Shown here: positions 1-8,400 of the stretch, in pieces | Numbering within the stretch: the stretch's first letter is position 1 | How the letters are laid out: each line of letters opens with the position of its first letter | Translations under genes and position numbers: made by a program | The notes under the pieces: generated by a model | What the model saw: only the letters and a program-made list of their open reading frames with translations | The model's database searches: none | Told to the model about the DNA's origin: nothing | Origin: CBDFGQ01 sp965247295 | Lineage (GTDB): Bacteria; Chloroflexota; Dehalococcoidia; Lucifugimonadales; JAGWBF01 | DNA length: 64,000 nucleotides | NCBI GenBank assembly: GCA_965247295.1 | Contig: CBDFGQ010000008.1 | Coordinates: forward strand, 124,001 to 188,000 | Reading direction: 5' to 3'

Positions 1-163
1 CGCTCTTATTTCGATTGTTCTTCGTCCTGACCGGCATCATGCGGAACGGCTGGACGATGTGCTTTGTCAGCTCACCTAGAGGGGCAGCCTCGGAGGTGTC
101 TTCATCGGGCAGCGGGGTTGACTCCCCGACGATCTTAGACTTCTTGTGTCTCCGTTTAGCCAT
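1..163 (-). CDS. unknown protein, N-terminal part only
   Basis: An open frame starts at ATG 163 and runs off the left edge, giving 54 codons without a stop. The N-terminus is strongly basic (AKRRHKKSK), then acidic and Ser/Thr-rich. A purine-rich GAGG-type sequence lies upstream. I do not recognise the family. It lies upstream-to-left of phage-type genes, so a phage or island protein is plausible, but nothing in the visible part proves that. Confidence 0.45.
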   Translation of the reverse strand, partial: MAKRRHKKSKIVGESTPLPDEDTSEAAPLGELTKHIVQPFRMMPVRTKNNRNKS

Positions 164-397
164 TTGCTCAGCCTCGTATGAGAATCCCTCTGTGTGGTCT
201 TACAACGCCTCTTGAGTATACAGAACGTCAGTTCTCATTCGCTACTGGCTACTGTCACTCCGTCTCACCACAACCTCCCCTGCACTGGTCGCGGTGGTAT
301 GATAGAAAGCGAGGCCAGTGAAATGGGCTTGTCGGATCGGCTCCTTAAAGGGAATTGCATACTATGTCCACCCGGAGGAACTGAGTGATGTCTTCAA

Positions 398-655
398 CTA
401 AAGATCAAAATCAGGACGGCTGTTCCAAGCCTCTACGTTTAGAGCAAGTTGAGCGTGCAGAAAACGAAAAGAGGCGATATCTGATGGAGCTAAATGTCCG
501 CTTCTTTGCAGGGGGCCCAACTCGTCTATCATTCGATTCAATATCCACTGAGAAGTCCGATCTTGTGCCGGAAGCCGATTAAGTTCTGACAGGGCGCACC
601 CCAGCGCCGTATACAAGGCTGCCAGTGCCCCAGCAGTAAAGTCTGGATGCATCAT
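398..655 (-). CDS. small hypothetical protein
   Basis: About 85 residues from ATG 655, which has a GGAAGGG Shine-Dalgarno-like sequence 6 bases upstream; a TTG at 670 is an alternative start. The product is rich in Ala/Leu helices (ALAALYTALGCALSELN) followed by an amphipathic C-terminal half. No family recognised. A 64-codon frame on the opposite strand (388-582) also has a good GGAGG site, so only one of the two is likely real. I prefer this one because its composition looks more like a folded protein. Confidence 0.35.
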   Translation of the reverse strand: MMHPDFTAGALAALYTALGCALSELNRLPAQDRTSQWILNRMIDELGPLQRSGHLAPSDIASFRFLHAQLALNVEAWNSRPDFDL

Positions 656-715
656 GCCTGACCCTTCCAACCTCTATCTGCGAGCCTGTGTCCTTCCGTC
701 TCTCACTCCTAGCCC

Positions 716-757
716 CTAAAACGTCCTCGCCGTCCACCGCACCTCGCCGATGATGTC
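716..757 (-). pseudogene. remnant of a second S24 repressor C-terminus
   Basis: These bases closely match the last codons of the S24 peptidase-like gene at 1323. They encode TDIIGEVRWTARTF and a stop, against TEIIGEVRWAARTL in the intact tail. No matching sequence continues upstream, so only the tail of a paralogous copy survives. Confidence 0.55.
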
Positions 758-902
758 GGTCCCGTAGGACATGTCAGTCATCATTCACTCCTGGTATCAC
801 TGCGATGTAGACGCAACGGCAGACTGGGACACATCTGCTCTTTTCCTTGGGTACTCTACCCTCAGTCCAGGAGCCCACACCACCTCCAAGCTCTCGGGTT
901 TT

Positions 903-1247
903 CTATACCTCAGATGTGTCCCTTTCGCTGACGGCCTGCGCCCGTTTGTTCAACTCTGTCTGAGTAATAAACCAGACAGCAGGAGAGAAGACAAGCCACA
1001 GGATGAATATGACCCACCTGTTGATGCTTCCGTCCGTGAGAGCCTCTACTGCCTCACCTTGCTTATATTCAGCATATAAATTGACGAAAGGGATGAGAGA
1101 AAGTAGAGTCCATAAACCAGGGCTGCCATCCAGACCTTTGTACTCGACCATCTCCTTTGAGGTGACATAGAACCAATAGATGCCGTAGATACCCAAGGTA
1201 ATTATCATCAGTAAAACCTGCATCCCCATGCTACGCTGCTTGATCAT
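903..1247 (-). CDS. DUF4234 family membrane protein
   Basis: 114 residues from ATG 1247, with GGAGAGAGC directly upstream. The N-terminal hydrophobic stretch (LLMIITLGIYGIYWFYV) followed by a short basic/acidic segment and two further hydrophobic stretches (LWTLLSLIPFVNLY; WVIFILWLVFSPAVWFI) is the DUF4234 pattern: small integral membrane proteins of unknown role, often beside DNA-binding or phage genes. It follows the S24-like gene in the same direction with a gap of about 75 bases, so the two may have been co-transcribed before the IS element interrupted the upstream gene. Confidence 0.7.
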   Translation of the reverse strand: MIKQRSMGMQVLLMIITLGIYGIYWFYVTSKEMVEYKGLDGSPGLWTLLSLIPFVNLYAEYKQGEAVEALTDGSINRWVIFILWLVFSPAVWFITQTELNKRAQAVSERDTSEV

Positions 1248-1322
1248 GCTCTCTCCTTACCAAGTATCCTATCAATTCGCCCTATGGCGCGGGCCTTATT
1301 CATTGTCATAGCTTCTACTCCC

Positions 1323-1697
1323 CTATAGCGTCCTCGCCGCCCACCGCACCTCGCCGATGATCTCGGTGTCGTTGGCCCAGGGCACAGGCTCCCAATCTTC
1401 ATTGTCACTCTCGATCCGCCAGTTCCCCTCTTCGTCTCTGCCCACCCGCTTGACCACCAGGCCGTCCTCGGTACGCATGACGAAGATGCGCCCAGCCCTC
1501 CGCTGCCGCCGCCTCTGGCTACGGTCCACCAGGACCGAGCATCCGTTTGGAAGGGTTGGTTCCATCGAATTGCCGCGGACGCTAATGACGTTGCACTGAG
1601 TGGGGTCAATGGCGTGGCGATCTAGCCAGTCATTGCGGAACCATAGGCGTCCAACCACCGTCTCGTCGTATACTTCCGCTCCACCTCCAGCCGCAGC
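1323..1697 (-). pseudogene. phage-repressor/LexA-like S24 peptidase domain, N-terminus lost
   Basis: The frame encodes the C-terminal half of a prophage-repressor-type protein. It has the AAAGGGAEVYDETVVGRLWF segment typical of the HTH-S24 linker, RGNSMEPTL with the catalytic Ser, and later VVKRV with the catalytic Lys. The expected helix-turn-helix N-terminus is absent because the frame runs straight into the end of the IS3-family element. The GTG at 1658 could only start an internal fragment. Related proteins repress prophage genes and self-cleave on SOS induction. Here the DNA-binding half is gone, so regulation should be lost. The missing half is not found on the far side of the IS, so the event involved more than a clean insertion. 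Confidence 0.75.
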
Positions 1698-1708
1698 AGT
1701 GTTGGGTG

Positions 1709-2728
1709 TCAGCGGTTTTGGACAGTTCTGGGTCCGAGAGATTGGGGTGAAGAAGCTCCTGGTTTGAGGGTTTCTCTGACCTCCTGATTGTACCGCCTCC
1801 GCCGGTCAAAAGTCTCTCGCTGTACCTCCTTCCTCTGGGCTAGAATTGCCTCCAGACGGCCTTCCAGCACGTCAGCCGGAGTTACAACCCTGAGCGCCTG
1901 ATGATATCTTCGGTAGTTGTAGAACTCGACGAAGTCCCGGATGGCCGCCTCCAGGTCTTCCACCACCTCGTATGGCACCTGGTTAATGTCGTCTTTGAGG
2001 GTTCGGTGATATCTCTCCAGCTTCCCGTTGGTCTGAGGGTGATAGGGTGCTGCCAGGACGTGGCGAATGCCCACCACCCGCATGTACTCGCGGAAGGCCC
2101 GCGATACATAACCTGAGCCATTATCTGAGAGGAGCTTGGTCCGATCCTCCAGAGGTACATCAGTCATACCAGTAGAGTCAACAGCTTGCTGGACCACCTC
2201 TATGAGGGAGTCGGCCGTCATGTCCCGTTGCACCTTCCAGGCCAAGATGAACCGGGAGTAGTCGTCCATCACCGTCACGAGGTAGTAGTAGCCCCATCCC
2301 ACTACACGGAAGTAGGAGGCATCGGTGGCCCACAGCTGGTGGGGCCCTGTGGTCTTGTGCTGGTACTCTTTGCCCGCTGCCAACTGGTATTCGATCCGTT
2401 TCACCAGACCCTCCCGTCTCAGGATACGATAGACTGTGGAGGCGGAGACCGATAGGCCTCTGTGGTCGGTGAGCCAAGCCGCCAACTGCCGGCTTCGCCA
2501 GGTCGGCATCTCACGGGCTGCCGCCAGCACTACTGCCTCCTCTTCTAGTCGCAGGCGATTCCAGGGCCTCTCAGTTCCTTCCGTACCCTCCCAACTACCC
2601 TGCCGGTGCCTCCACCTCCACCAATAATACGTGCTCCTGGAAATGCCAAGCTCCCTGAGTCGCCTGTTCTTCCCTCTACCATGTCGCTCCACCTCAGCCA
2701 CGACCTTCGATTGTTCCACTACGCTCAT
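1709..2728 (-). CDS. IS3-family transposase OrfB (DDE integrase)
   Basis: 339 residues. An N-terminal HTH_21-like segment is followed by an rve-type DDE catalytic core: first Asp in WATDASYF, second Asp in LLSDNGSG, and Glu in GKLERYH exactly 35 residues later (D-35-E). HPQTNGKLERYHRTLK is diagnostic of IS3/IS150-type enzymes. It catalyses excision and strand transfer. The ATG overlaps the OrfA stop (ATGA). The same frame is open upstream into OrfA, so an OrfAB fusion by -1 frameshifting at the run of seven A (plus-strand T run 2766-2772) is possible. The stop codon lies inside the terminal repeat. The gene appears intact. Confidence 0.9.
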   Translation of the reverse strand: MSVVEQSKVVAEVERHGRGKNRRLRELGISRSTYYWWRWRHRQGSWEGTEGTERPWNRLRLEEEAVVLAAAREMPTWRSRQLAAWLTDHRGLSVSASTVYRILRREGLVKRIEYQLAAGKEYQHKTTGPHQLWATDASYFRVVGWGYYYLVTVMDDYSRFILAWKVQRDMTADSLIEVVQQAVDSTGMTDVPLEDRTKLLSDNGSGYVSRAFREYMRVVGIRHVLAAPYHPQTNGKLERYHRTLKDDINQVPYEVVEDLEAAIRDFVEFYNYRRYHQALRVVTPADVLEGRLEAILAQRKEVQRETFDRRRRYNQEVRETLKPGASSPQSLGPRTVQNR

Positions 2729-3126
2729 GCGCCGGTGCCGTTGTCGTGTAGGGGCGGCAGAGCTGTTTTTTTGAAGCGGTGCAACTCCAGGGACAACTCA
2801 CCCACCAGCTGCTTCAGTTCACTGTTCTCCCGCTTGAGCTGCTCTATCTCTTGCCGGGTCGCATCACGCACACTGTCCCGAGTCAACCTCTCCTTCCCAG
2901 CTTCCATAAACCCCTTCGTCCAGGCGTAGTAGGAGTGGGGTTTGATTCCTTCCCGTCGGCACAGGTCATTAACGGTAGTCTCCCGTCTGAACCCCTCCAA
3001 GACGATGCGAATCTTCTCTTCAGGGGTATACTTACGGCGGGTCGCTGCACGGACCTGACGCACGAAGCTTCGTGTCTCCTGGCTTCGCTCCTCAGCTTGA
3101 CTGGCCTGATCCCCTACCTGGGTCAT
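2725..3126 (-). CDS. IS3-family transposase OrfA (HTH)
   Basis: 133 residues: an HTH_Tnp_1 domain (RRKYTPEEKIRIVLEGFR, with the second helix around TTVNDLCRREGI) and a C-terminal leucine-zipper-like coiled coil (EIEQLKRENSELKQLVGEL) that mediates oligomerisation in this family. It binds the element ends and supplies the N-terminal part of the active OrfAB transposase. The AAAAAAAC stretch near codon 118 is a good -1 slippage site: shifting there keeps the OrfB frame open to its start. Confidence 0.88.
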   Translation of the reverse strand: MTQVGDQASQAEERSQETRSFVRQVRAATRRKYTPEEKIRIVLEGFRRETTVNDLCRREGIKPHSYYAWTKGFMEAGKERLTRDSVRDATRQEIEQLKRENSELKQLVGELSLELHRFKKTALPPLHDNGTGA

Positions 3127-3259
3127 CTATGACTCCTTTCACTTAGGGTTAATCTACCCCTCTGAAGGAGCCTCTACCACCCCCAACCTCCTCGGTTTTC
3201 TAGGCCTCAATAGTGTCCAATTGCGCTGACACCCTACACTATGTAGGTTAGTCTTTCAC

Positions 3260-3538
3260 ATGACTACGATAGAAGAACGGGTAGCCTCCCTCGAGAATCT
3301 TTTCCAGCAGGGACGACAGGAACACAAGGACATCGCCGCCACACTGGAGAGGCTGGCAGCCCAGGTCTCCAAGCTTGAGGTCTACCTGGCCAACAGCAAC
3401 GGTGGCCTGACGCTCTCGGTACGGGACAAACGGGTGAAGTTCGCCGGGTCTATGGCACTGCCCTGGTCGCTGACCCTGGTCGGTGGTGGCAGCGGTGGTG
3501 TAGGCTGGCTCCTGGGACGGGTGTTCGGGGCCTGGTAG
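3260..3538 (+). CDS. coiled-coil protein with one C-terminal transmembrane segment (XhlA/holin-associated-like)
   Basis: 92 residues. Residues 1-45 form a heptad-rich coiled coil (TIEERVASLENLFQQ, LERLAAQVSKLEVYL). The C-terminal third has a hydrophobic glycine-rich segment (LPWSLTLVGGGSGGVGWLL) suited to span the membrane. This layout resembles the phage haemolysin/XhlA group found in lysis modules, though length and layout are the only evidence. It sits between an IS element and a truncated tRNA-like sequence, in keeping with a decayed prophage or island. No clear Shine-Dalgarno site is visible. Confidence 0.5.
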   Translation: MTTIEERVASLENLFQQGRQEHKDIAATLERLAAQVSKLEVYLANSNGGLTLSVRDKRVKFAGSMALPWSLTLVGGGSGGVGWLLGRVFGAW

Positions 3539-3549
3539 TTCACGCAAAC

Positions 3550-3573
3550 TTGTAAATCTATTTGTAAATCTAC
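3550..3573. repeat. tandem direct repeat, 12-bp unit
   Basis: TTGTAAATCTA occurs twice with a 12-base period (3550-3560 and 3562-3572). It lies next to the truncated tRNA-like sequence, so it could be an integrase arm-type site of the island, but that is inference from position. Confidence 0.6.
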
Positions 3574-3661
3574 TCCGTTACACCCTGTTTTACTTAACCC
3601 ACTTTTAGCTTTGGAGAGGACGGGGCGGGGTATGCGGTTTGTAGCTAATTGCGCTCAGTTG

Positions 3662-3720
3662 TTCTACGGCTAACGGTTTTTGAGACCGCCGCGTCTACCA
3701 TTCCGCTGAGCTACGCCGGC
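3662..3720 (-). tRNA. tRNA-Leu(CAA)-like 5' portion, probably a pseudo-tRNA
   Basis: Read from 3720 leftwards the sequence starts GCCGGCG, continues with a D-arm-like AGCGGAATGGTAGACGC, then an anticodon arm GCGGT-CTCAAAA-ACCGT whose loop puts CAA at the anticodon (Leu, UUG codons). The rest does not fold as expected: there is no GGTTCRA T-loop and no CGCCGGC acceptor complement in the next 80 bases. It therefore looks like a tRNA-Leu whose 3' half was replaced, which fits a recombination junction with the mobile DNA to the left. Confidence 0.45.
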
Positions 3721-3832
3721 CCGCACCCGAATGGCGGGACAAGAGGTTAGCGAAACGGGTCTCCACGTTCAGGTTCGCCGAAGAGTATTTTATCACGGGC
3801 CACGCCGAAGGGGAAACGCCGCGGACCCACCC

Positions 3833-3878
3833 AAAAAACCGCCCCGGACCCTTCCTAGCATGGAATCCGGGGCGGTTT
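3833..3878 (-). terminator. intrinsic terminator of the activase operon
   Basis: A 13-bp perfect GC-rich stem (3836-3848 with 3866-3878) with a 17-base loop is followed on the minus strand by six T. It lies just past the stop of the 512-aa gene. Confidence 0.85.
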
Positions 3879-3900
3879 ATTCCAGATCGCTACGTGTACT

Positions 3901-5439
3901 CTACTTGATGTGCCCAGCCACCTCGACTACCAGGTTGGCCGCCGTGCTGATCCCGTGGTGTTGTGGGACCTTTAGCATGGCGTTTCTGTACTTGGGGTGC
4001 TTGGCGACGTAGTCCCTCACCTGCTCCATGGTGACGTTCTGCTCCTCTAGCACGTCCTTGATCTCCTGACGAGCCTTCATCTTGGCCTCGTAGAGCTTCA
4101 TCTGGACCCGGCTTCTCACGTTCACCTCCCCATCCCCCGAGGTTTCGATGGGTATGTAGATGGCGTCCTTGTAGTCGGCGACCACCTTGCTCTGCACACC
4201 GTCACTCATCGTGCTGGGCATGCAGCCGAAGGGTTTAAGTGAGATCACCATCTGAGCATGCTTTTCCACGGCCGTCATGATGTTCTTCCCGATCTCCAGG
4301 TGGCCCTCTCCACCCTTGAGGTGGGTATTGTAGTAGGCCTTTGCGTACTCGGCCAGCTTCTTCTGATTGGGCAGGGAGTCGGTCTTGAAGCCCAGGGACC
4401 AGCGGTACAGGTTGTACCATTTTCGGAATACAAACTGGGCGACATTGAGCTTCCGGATCGTCTTCTTTTTGGTCGGATCTAAACTGAGCTTCTCGTCGGC
4501 GCTGTGTTTGGCCGACCAGATAAGGTACTCTATCCAGGTACCGATGGGCTCCACCAGCACCTCGGCCCCCTCGGACTCCAGCCATTCGAACATGTGATAG
4601 TTGCCATCGCCCTCGGTGGTCTGTGCCCAGAACTCGCCTGTGATCTTTACCTTGGGCCTGAGTCTGGTGTAGTCCACCTCAATGGTGCGGAACATCTTCC
4701 GGACCTTCCGTAGGGCCCGGAAGATCGAGCGGTGTTCCCTCAGGGCATCTCCCATGATACGCTTGGCTTCCTCTATGACCTGGTTGGTTTGTCCAGCGGT
4801 CACCTCGTAGGGGCGGATCTTGTAGCCCAGCTCGTTGATCATATCCGCAACCATGATCGCTTTGAGCAGGGTAATCGCGAACTTGGCGTTAAGCTCCAAG
4901 GCTGCCTCTCCACCGCTCTGCTTGAACCCTCCCGACTGCTGGAACAGCAGCACCCTGAAATTTTCAAATCCAGAGTCTCGGAGTGCTTTTCGATACTCCG
5001 CTTCGTACATCCCGAAACGGCAGGGGCCACAGGCCCCGGCGGTAACGTACACGTAGCGCTCCTCGATATCCTCTTCACCAGCGATCTTGAGGTCCTGCAG
5101 GAACTTGACCAGGTTGCCCACGGTGTAGTAGGTGGGATTGCACTGGCCCCGGTTGCCGAACTCCTTTCCTACCATCAGGCCATCGTTATCCGGAGTTGGG
5201 AGGCGCTGCAGCTTGTACCCCAGCCCTCGCATGGCCTCCAAGGCCAGCTCCTCATGGGCCAGTGTCAGGCCACCGAAGAGGATGGTGGTGGAGTCCTTCT
5301 GGTCCTTTGTCCAGGTGCGCTCGATGGGCTTCTCGAAGTGCGTGATCTCTTTTTTGACCAGGCCCATCTCCTTGCGGAGCTGCTCTTCGTATGCCCGAGT
5401 CTTTGCGTCGATCTCCTCGCGGTCCATCACCTTTGCCAT
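3901..5439 (-). CDS. HgdB/COG3581-like CoA-dehydratase activase partner
   Basis: 512 residues of the acyl-CoA dehydratase activase-related family (COG3581; HgdB/BcrC fold). It belongs to the group that binds iron-sulfur clusters, including double-cubane-cluster proteins, and receives electrons from an ATP-driven activase. Conserved cysteines are visible in GQCNPTYY (Cys100), AGACGPCRFG (Cys137, Cys140) and PFGCMPST near residue 400. The gene lies 33 bases downstream of the 1363-aa activase and before a strong terminator, so the two form one unit. The likely role is ATP-dependent low-potential reduction of a small or CoA-bound substrate in the cytoplasm. The substrate cannot be read from sequence. 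It lacks the paired HgdA/HgdB dehydratase subunits of classical 2-hydroxyacyl-CoA dehydratases. Confidence 0.8.
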   Translation of the reverse strand: MAKVMDREEIDAKTRAYEEQLRKEMGLVKKEITHFEKPIERTWTKDQKDSTTILFGGLTLAHEELALEAMRGLGYKLQRLPTPDNDGLMVGKEFGNRGQCNPTYYTVGNLVKFLQDLKIAGEEDIEERYVYVTAGACGPCRFGMYEAEYRKALRDSGFENFRVLLFQQSGGFKQSGGEAALELNAKFAITLLKAIMVADMINELGYKIRPYEVTAGQTNQVIEEAKRIMGDALREHRSIFRALRKVRKMFRTIEVDYTRLRPKVKITGEFWAQTTEGDGNYHMFEWLESEGAEVLVEPIGTWIEYLIWSAKHSADEKLSLDPTKKKTIRKLNVAQFVFRKWYNLYRWSLGFKTDSLPNQKKLAEYAKAYYNTHLKGGEGHLEIGKNIMTAVEKHAQMVISLKPFGCMPSTMSDGVQSKVVADYKDAIYIPIETSGDGEVNVRSRVQMKLYEAKMKARQEIKDVLEEQNVTMEQVRDYVAKHPKYRNAMLKVPQHHGISTAANLVVEVAGHIK

Positions 5440-5472
5440 GACAATTCCTCCTGTACTTGCTTAAGAAACTAC

Positions 5473-8400
5473 CTAGTCCGCCGCGACCGTCTCCTCGACC
5501 TTCTCTACCTGGGGGAGCTTGAAGTTGACTAACTGTATAAGCTTCCCTTGTGTGGCGTCGTCGTGCTCGCATCCTGAGGGTTGGGGTAGGTTGATATTGA
5601 TAAGCTGGATCATCTGTTGAGGGTGCGTGTGCACGGGCTCGCCGTTTATTTCTGACTCTCCGCGGAACTCACTGAGCTGGGCATAGGCTTTCTTGGGATA
5701 ATCCTGGCCGGGCAGGTTGCAGCTAGCCGAGGCGCTGGCCAGTTCGTCCTCCGGCTCGTCGTCGGCGGTGTTTTCCGCCCGTATCTGGTCATAGCTGCTG
5801 GAGTCCGCCTTCTCGCTCGCGCCTGTGCCGTTGGCGCTCGACTCCTTGAGCTGCGATGGGTCTTCCAACTCGAGTGTTTGGTGCCCATTGCCATTACCGT
5901 TGGTACTCTTTTTCTGTACATCGAAGGTCACTGGAACCCAGGCATCGGTGCCATGATGGGGCATCCCCATATCGTCCAGGTAGTGCTTGTCATTCCCGCT
6001 GCCCTTTGAATCGTTGCCGCTGATCTGGAGGTGGCCTGAAGCCACTTCCATCTTTTCCAGCTTCTCAGTGGCCTTGGTGCTGACTCGCTCCAGGTGCGCC
6101 CTGTAGCCCTCCACCATCTGCTCCAACTCCCCCTCGGAGTTGTGGCGGCGCACGAGGAACTCCTGGTAGCGTTGCAGGAAGTAGTCGATGGTCTCCACCC
6201 GGATCTTGATGGAACCGGTGGGCTTATTCTCATCTATGTCGTGGAAGGTGAAGTAGGGAGTGCCCGACGATTCGATGATGTTCTCCACCGTGTTATAGAT
6301 TGGGGCATCGTGGCCGCACTTGAAGCTGGAGAGGTCAATGGCCACCAGATTGGGGTGTCGCGCCACGTACTTGGCTCCCCATACCTTCTTGCTGGAGTTC
6401 TCGCTGTAGGAGTTCTTCCACACATCTTGGATGTCCATGGGGTGGGTAATGATGCCTGCCCGGACCTCTTCTCCAAAGAGCTCCTCCAGGATGTCCTCAT
6501 CCTGGGGGAGCGAGTCCACACTGAAGATGGGGTAGCCCTTCTTCTGAATCTCCGCCATGACCTCGTGGTTCAGGCCAGGGTCGTTGTGATAGGGCCGCCC
6601 CAGCATGACCACGCCCACCTTACCCTCTTCTCCGAGCTTGTCTAGCACTTTCCGAGCCTCGGCTCGTAGGGAGACCTCGAAGTATCTCCGCCAGACCTTG
6701 TAGGCTATATCTATGGCCTCCCGGTTCTCCTCCTCGGTGACTCCGAGGACATCACGGAAGCATTCGTACATTTCGAGCTCGAAGAGGGGCCAACTTGACA
6801 TATCGAGGGATGGGGCCAGGTATTGCATTCCGTTCTCGGCGAAGGCGTCTCCCTCCTTGGTAAAGGCCGCTTTCACTACCTCGGGACTTATGGACACGGT
6901 GGGGCAGGCTGCGCTATCCACCGAGTTCACCAGCTCCGTCATGAGCTTTTGGATAATGGGGAAGAAGATGATGTCCGGCTTGTCCTTCTCCTTCTTATCG
7001 TAGAGCAGGTTGTGAACGTGGGCGATGGAGACCTTGCTGGGGAAGCACTGGTCGATGGAACCACGCCGAGACCCCTTGTACCACATCATGGGGTCGGTGT
7101 AGTCAGAGTAGATGACGTTGCGGAAGCCGACTCCCAGGGCCTCGAAATAGGCGCCAAAGAAGGGCGACAGGGTGTACATGTTGAGTACCCTGGGCATGCC
7201 TATCTTTATCTTCTCACGTAGCTCCCTGACCTCTTGTGGAGCCTTCGCAGCAATGGCCTTGGCGGGCTTGCGCTTCCCAAAGAGGGACCGCAGGCTCCCG
7301 CGCTGGACAACCGCCTCGTCCTCGCCCTCCTCATCATCCCGCATGCTGCTCACCTTGGGAGGGCTGAAGCTGCGGAAGGCCTCTGTTGAGGCTTTCTCCA
7401 CGAAGTTGGGGTTGGCCTTCCTTATCTCGTCCAGCCGGGCCTTGATTACCTTCATGTCGTCCATCTTTTCCACGGTGCCCTTCTCGCACGTGGCGATGAT
7501 GAACCGGTTCTTGTCCCCCTGAGCCGATACCGTATCTATGTAAGTCCTCAGGCACTTGTTCTTGCAGAAGCTGCACCTGGTGGACTCGTCTCTGGTCGCG
7601 GTGAACTCCAGGGTCTCCGCGGCTGCCAGCCCTATGAAGGTCGAGTCCCGTTCCGCCGCTACCCGTATGGCTTCCAGGGCGGCTCCGATGGCGCCGCTCT
7701 CTCCCGTGAATTGGTGGACCCGTACAGTTACGCCGGGCACCTTGGACTTGATGAAGTCGTACTGGGACTTGACCGCGGCAAGGTTGTGCTGAGTCCCTCC
7801 CTGGAGCACGAAGTTGGTGCCGAACTTGCGCAGGTTGGGCTCTGCCACCACGTAGAGCCAGATGTTTTTGGGCAGGACCTTGGCAAGTCCGGCCATGATC
7901 TCCTTCTTTTCCCACCCCAGCTGCTGGAAGTTAACGATGTCAGTCTCCATGAATACGGCGCATCCGTAGCCGAAGACGGGCAACCTATCGGCGTCGAAGG
8001 CCACGTCGGCGAACTCGGAAACCGAGTAGCCGAATCTCGCCGCGGTGCTCTGGAGGAAGTAGCCGTTGCCGGCGGAGCACTGGGTGTTAAGTTTGAAGTC
8101 CTTGACCTTGCCGTCTTTGAGCACGATGACCTTGATATCCTGGCCACCCACGTCGACTATGACGTCAGCATCCTTGTAGTAGTGCAGGGCGGACTTGGTG
8201 TGGGCCACGGTCTCAACAATAGCCACATCGGCAGATAGAGACTCCTTGAGCATATCCTTGGCGTAGCCGGTGGTGCCTACCCCCGCGACCTTCAGGGTAG
8301 CGCCCTGGTTCTCCACGTACTCCCTCAGCTCAACGAGGATATCCTGGGTATCCTCCAGGGGATTACCCTTGGACAGCTGGTAGGATGTGGCGAGGAGGTT

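Larger units (their letters stand above)
1698..3240 (-). mobile_element. IS3-family insertion sequence
   Basis: The element carries orfA and orfB of an IS3-type transposase between imperfect terminal inverted repeats. The left end reads AGTGTTGGGTGTCAGCG and the right end, reverse complemented, reads AGTGTAGGGTGTCAGCG; a second matched block (TTGGACA) follows a few bases further in on both sides. Flanking bases (left CGCAGC, right ATGTAGG) show no 3-5 bp direct repeat, so the usual target duplication is missing. The right boundary falls in intergenic DNA, the left within the S24-like gene. The exact outer limits could be a few bases shorter, at TGTCAGCG. Confidence 0.85.
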
